Source: Treponema sp. UBA3819 (GTDB lineage Bacteria > Spirochaetota > Spirochaetia > Treponematales > Treponemataceae). Taken from it: 26,380 bases of DNA. The notes beneath the pieces are model-generated. The model was not told the origin of the DNA, did no database searches, and was given only the letters and a program-made list of their open reading frames with translations. Within the stretch, counting starts at the first letter, position 1; the number at the start of each line of letters is the position of its first letter. The stretch covers positions 1-26,380 of the forward strand of contig DFDV01000146.1 in NCBI GenBank assembly GCA_002369025.1. Direction: 5' to 3'. The position numbers and the translations under genes are program-made. Of the stretch, positions 23,540-26,380 are shown in pieces.

Positions 23540-26209
23540 ATGTCACGCAAGCATGACGAAGTTGTCGCTGGATCGGTAAAAAACTACACGAACAACGAAA
23601 CAACTCCCCTGATGGTGCAGTATCAGACCATCAAAGATCAGTATAAAGATGAAATTCTCTTTTTCCGTCTGGGTGATTTCTATGAGATGTTCAATGATGA
23701 GGCTGTAGAAGTTTCCCGTCTGCTGAACCTGACCCTGACTCACCGGGGAGAACAGCCCATGTGCGGAATTCCCTATCATGCGGCAAAGGTCTATATAGCC
23801 CGCCTTCTTCGACTGGGAAAAAAAATTGCCATCTGCGAGCAGGTAGGGGAGATTGCCAAAGGAAAGGGACTCACTGAACGCAAAGTCATAGAAGTGATTA
23901 CCCCCGGAACGGCAGTTGAAAGTGAATATCTGGAAGGCGGTACCAACAATTTTCTTGCCTCGCTCTTTATAAAAGACGGTCAGACGGGCTTTGCATACAT
24001 TGATGTTACGACTGCTGATTTTTTTGCAACCAGCTGGAAAGCAGATGAGATGCAGGAGAATTTTCCAAAAGAACTTGGGCGTGCCCATCCCCGTGAACTT
24101 CTGCTTCCTTCAGGCCTGCGTGACAACCGGGTCATTCAGGAAAGCCTTTCTTCATTCGGGGCAATTTCTGTTTCCTATTATCCTGACTGGAATTTTGATG
24201 CCTCGCTTTCATACCGCCGCCTGACGGAACAGTTTAAGACGATAAATCTGCGTTCTTTTTCACTTATGGAAAATTCGCCTGAGGTCGCGCCCGCAGGCTT
24301 TCTCCTGGACTATCTGAAAAAGACTGCTTCTACAAGTGCGCCTCATGTGAGCGGCATCAAGGTCTACAGGGACAGCGATTACGTGGTCATGGATGATGCC
24401 TCCCGCCGCAATCTGGAAATCGTGAGCAATCTGCGCGACGGTAGCAGCCAGTATTCTCTGCTGGAATGTGTGGCACATACCCAGACTGCCATGGGAAAGC
24501 GTCTTTTGCGCCAGTGGCTTTTGTACCCTCTGACAGACAGTAAGAAAATTTCTTTGCGTCAGGACCATGTGGAACTTTTTACCAAAAACCGCCGGCTTCT
24601 GGATGCAGTAAGGTCTCAGTGTGCCAGTGTGCTGGATATTGAGCGTCTTGCGGGGCGGATTGCCATGGAAAGGGCTCACGCAAAAGATTTGCAGGCCCTG
24701 CGCACAAGTCTGGAATCCTGGCTGCAGGTTCGCAAACTGCTGGAAAACTATGGCTTTACCGCCCTTTCCGAAGAAAATGCGCAGATGATTATCGACCTGA
24801 TAAAAAATGCCATACTCGATGATCCGTCTACTATTTTTACAGAGGGCAGAATCATCAGACCGGGCTGGTCACAGGAACTTGACCACTACCGTGATGTCCA
24901 GCAGAATTTTAACCGCATTCTGGAAGAGTATGCAGAGGAAGAAAGACGGAATACGGGCATCGTCAATTTTAGAATCAAGAACAGCAATACTTCAGGCTAC
25001 TATATAGAAATTACAAAGGGCAGACTGTCAAAAGTCCCCGAGCATTTTATTCTCCGCCGGTCACTGGTAAACGCAGAACGCTACACAACGGAGCGCCTGC
25101 AGGCTCTGGAAAGGGATTTAAAAGACGCTGCCCAGAATATCATCCAGACTGAGCATGATTTGTTTCTGGAAGTCCGCAGACGCCTTGCTGAGCACGTTCC
25201 CTATCTTCTGCAGGTTGCCCATGAAATTGCCTATGCTGATGTAACTGCTTCTTTTGCCTGGGCCGCCATCCTTTACCGCTGGACACGACCTCTGGTTGAC
25301 GAGGGGTCTGATTTTGTCATCTGTGGCGGCCGTCATCCCGTAGTGGAAATGCATCTGCCCCAGGGAGAATTTGTTCCCAATGACATTGAAATTGCCTCCT
25401 CTGCTGACCCTGACGCCCGCTGTAAGACTTCATTTGACCTGATAACTGGTCCCAATATGGCGGGAAAAAGTACCTATCTGCGGCAGAACGCCCTGATTGC
25501 CCTGCTTGCCCAGACCGGCTCCTTTGTTCCGGCAGAGTCCGCACATATCGGTATCGTGGACCGCATTTTCTGCCGGGTAGGCGCAAGCGACAATCTGGCC
25601 CGGGGAGAATCTACCTTCCTTGTGGAAATGACGGAGACTGCAAACATCCTGCGCTCTGCCACGGAAAAATCACTGGTCATCATGGATGAAGTAGGGCGGG
25701 GTACATCTACGGAAGACGGTCTTTCCATTGCATGGGCAGTGAGCGAATATCTTTTGAATACATTAAAATGCAAGACTCTGTTTGCAACTCATTATCATGA
25801 ACTTACCCGCATGGAACACTCATCCCTTAAACTGCTCTGCATGGCAGTGAGCGAGCAGGGGGAATCCGTCATATTTTTGCGCAAGGTAAAAGAAGGGGCA
25901 AGTGAAAACTCATACGGTATTCATGTAGCCCAGCTTGCAGGCCTGCCTCATTCAGTTATCAGCCGGGCATCACAGATTCTGGAGCGCCTGCAGGCGATTG
26001 CCGCTGACCGTCCCGTTCTGGACACCCCGATTGAAACTATGGCCCTCCCGGCAGATACATCTGCCCGTCCCTCTCCCTCAGCCCCGGGCCTTTTCTCTGA
26101 TGAAGAAATGGTGCTGGATGAAATCCTTTCCGCAGACCCGGACAACCTTACCCCTCTAGCCGCCCTGCAGATGATTTCCCGCTGGAAAAAAGCCCTGTCC
26201 GGCAGATAA
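23540..26209 (+). CDS. mutS: DNA mismatch repair protein MutS
   Basis: Recognises mispaired bases and recruits MutL in an ATP-dependent way. The 889-residue protein is a full MutS. The mismatch-binding domain holds F47-x-E49 in GDFYEMF; connector, lever and clamp domains follow (about 130-560); the ATPase core has Walker A GPNMAGKST (637-645), the ESTFLVEMTETANIL signature, Walker B LVIMDEVGRGTSTEDG, and the FATHYHELT switch. A C-terminal tail (LQAIAADRPVLDT to SGR) is slightly longer than in E. coli. The start is 3 nt after the ompH stop, so translation is probably coupled. The association with the bamA cassette is known from T. pallidum and has no obvious functional link. Confidence 0.97.
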   Translation: MSRKHDEVVAGSVKNYTNNETTPLMVQYQTIKDQYKDEILFFRLGDFYEMFNDEAVEVSRLLNLTLTHRGEQPMCGIPYHAAKVYIARLLRLGKKIAICEQVGEIAKGKGLTERKVIEVITPGTAVESEYLEGGTNNFLASLFIKDGQTGFAYIDVTTADFFATSWKADEMQENFPKELGRAHPRELLLPSGLRDNRVIQESLSSFGAISVSYYPDWNFDASLSYRRLTEQFKTINLRSFSLMENSPEVAPAGFLLDYLKKTASTSAPHVSGIKVYRDSDYVVMDDASRRNLEIVSNLRDGSSQYSLLECVAHTQTAMGKRLLRQWLLYPLTDSKKISLRQDHVELFTKNRRLLDAVRSQCASVLDIERLAGRIAMERAHAKDLQALRTSLESWLQVRKLLENYGFTALSEENAQMIIDLIKNAILDDPSTIFTEGRIIRPGWSQELDHYRDVQQNFNRILEEYAEEERRNTGIVNFRIKNSNTSGYYIEITKGRLSKVPEHFILRRSLVNAERYTTERLQALERDLKDAAQNIIQTEHDLFLEVRRRLAEHVPYLLQVAHEIAYADVTASFAWAAILYRWTRPLVDEGSDFVICGGRHPVVEMHLPQGEFVPNDIEIASSADPDARCKTSFDLITGPNMAGKSTYLRQNALIALLAQTGSFVPAESAHIGIVDRIFCRVGASDNLARGESTFLVEMTETANILRSATEKSLVIMDEVGRGTSTEDGLSIAWAVSEYLLNTLKCKTLFATHYHELTRMEHSSLKLLCMAVSEQGESVIFLRKVKEGASENSYGIHVAQLAGLPHSVISRASQILERLQAIAADRPVLDTPIETMALPADTSARPSPSAPGLFSDEEMVLDEILSADPDNLTPLAALQMISRWKKALSGR

Positions 26210-26223
26210 GACACGGGTGGTTT

Positions 26224-26347
26224 GACACAGATGGGGCACGGTTCTTTTTTTTGACACAGATGTTCACGGATACACACAGATAGGACACGGATGATTTTTT
26301 TTTATTTTTATCTGTGTCTCATCCGTGTGTATCACTGTTCATCTGTG
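26224..26347. repeat. Long imperfect inverted repeat of CACAGATG/CACGGATG units downstream of mutS
   Basis: Left arm 26255-26292 and right arm 26310-26347 are each 38 nt; by eye, 30 of 38 positions pair. The spacer (26293-26309) is almost all T. A truncated extra left-arm unit (GACACAGATG..GGCACGG) lies at 26224-26240. The arms are themselves made of short similar units (CACAGATG, CACGGATA, CACAGATA, CACGGATG). It could fold into a long hairpin after mutS transcription. A related, rearranged copy is at 14455-14613. After it, 26348-26380 is unassigned and GC-rich. Confidence 0.75.
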
Positions 26348-26380
26348 GTGCCTCTCGGGGAAAGGCTCCGCCTGATAATT

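Noticed and set aside
26224..26347. CRISPR array
   Set aside because: The repeated units are short, contiguous, degenerate and inverted; there are no regularly spaced unique spacers and no cas genes.

Overview
The window looks like the chromosome of a free-living or gut-associated Treponema (Spirochaetota). The clearest reason is the right-hand block tamB - bamA - ompH(skp) - mutS, all on the plus strand and closely spaced. This is the order known from Treponema pallidum (TP0325-TP0328), and the proteins are double-membrane envelope proteins. The left half carries two pectin-degradation genes (a GH28 exo-polygalacturonase and a CE8 pectin methylesterase lipoprotein), which argues for a plant-polysaccharide-fermenting treponeme (rumen or gut type) and not a host-restricted pathogen. 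The species cannot be fixed from sequence reading alone.

Layout: 1-950, purC with its own promoter and terminator. 950-2923, secreted GH28 pectinase whose -10 box sits 6 nt before the ATG. 2950-4637, a LUD-domain protein and an RluA-type pseudouridine synthase. 4710-6887 (minus), a large regulator with a sugar-sensor N-terminus and an AraC-type C-terminus. It is transcribed divergently from the pectin methylesterase gene at 7093-10275. That gene encodes a modular lipoprotein whose last repeat module is cut by a one-base deletion inside a tandem duplication. 10558-11756 (minus), a PD-(D/E)XK Rpn-family nuclease gene followed by a second small gene that is a duplicate of its own 3' end. 12024-14393 (minus), aroB followed by a cysteine desulfurase. 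14638-16017 (minus), a secreted hypothetical protein and thymidylate kinase. 16065-26209 (plus), tamB, bamA, ompH and mutS. 26210-26380, a long imperfect inverted repeat, also present in rearranged form at 14455-14613.

How the genes work together: GH28 and CE8 should cooperate on pectin (de-esterification, then exo-hydrolysis of homogalacturonan), and the divergent regulator is the obvious candidate controller of the CE8 gene. TamB, BamA and OmpH form an outer-membrane biogenesis cassette; mutS is probably co-transcribed with them. purC, aroB, nifS-like and tmk are housekeeping genes.

Most worth a second look: (1) the Rpn nuclease locus with an in-gene start and a duplicated stand-alone C-terminal domain, resembling the intragenic-antitoxin arrangement described for E. 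coli Rpn proteins; (2) the frameshifted tandem module in the pectinesterase; (3) three genes whose -10 box lies exactly 6 nt before the start codon with no Shine-Dalgarno sequence, predicting leaderless mRNAs; (4) a thymidylate kinase P-loop lacking the usual lysine. No tRNA, rRNA, CRISPR array, prophage or transposase with terminal repeats was seen.
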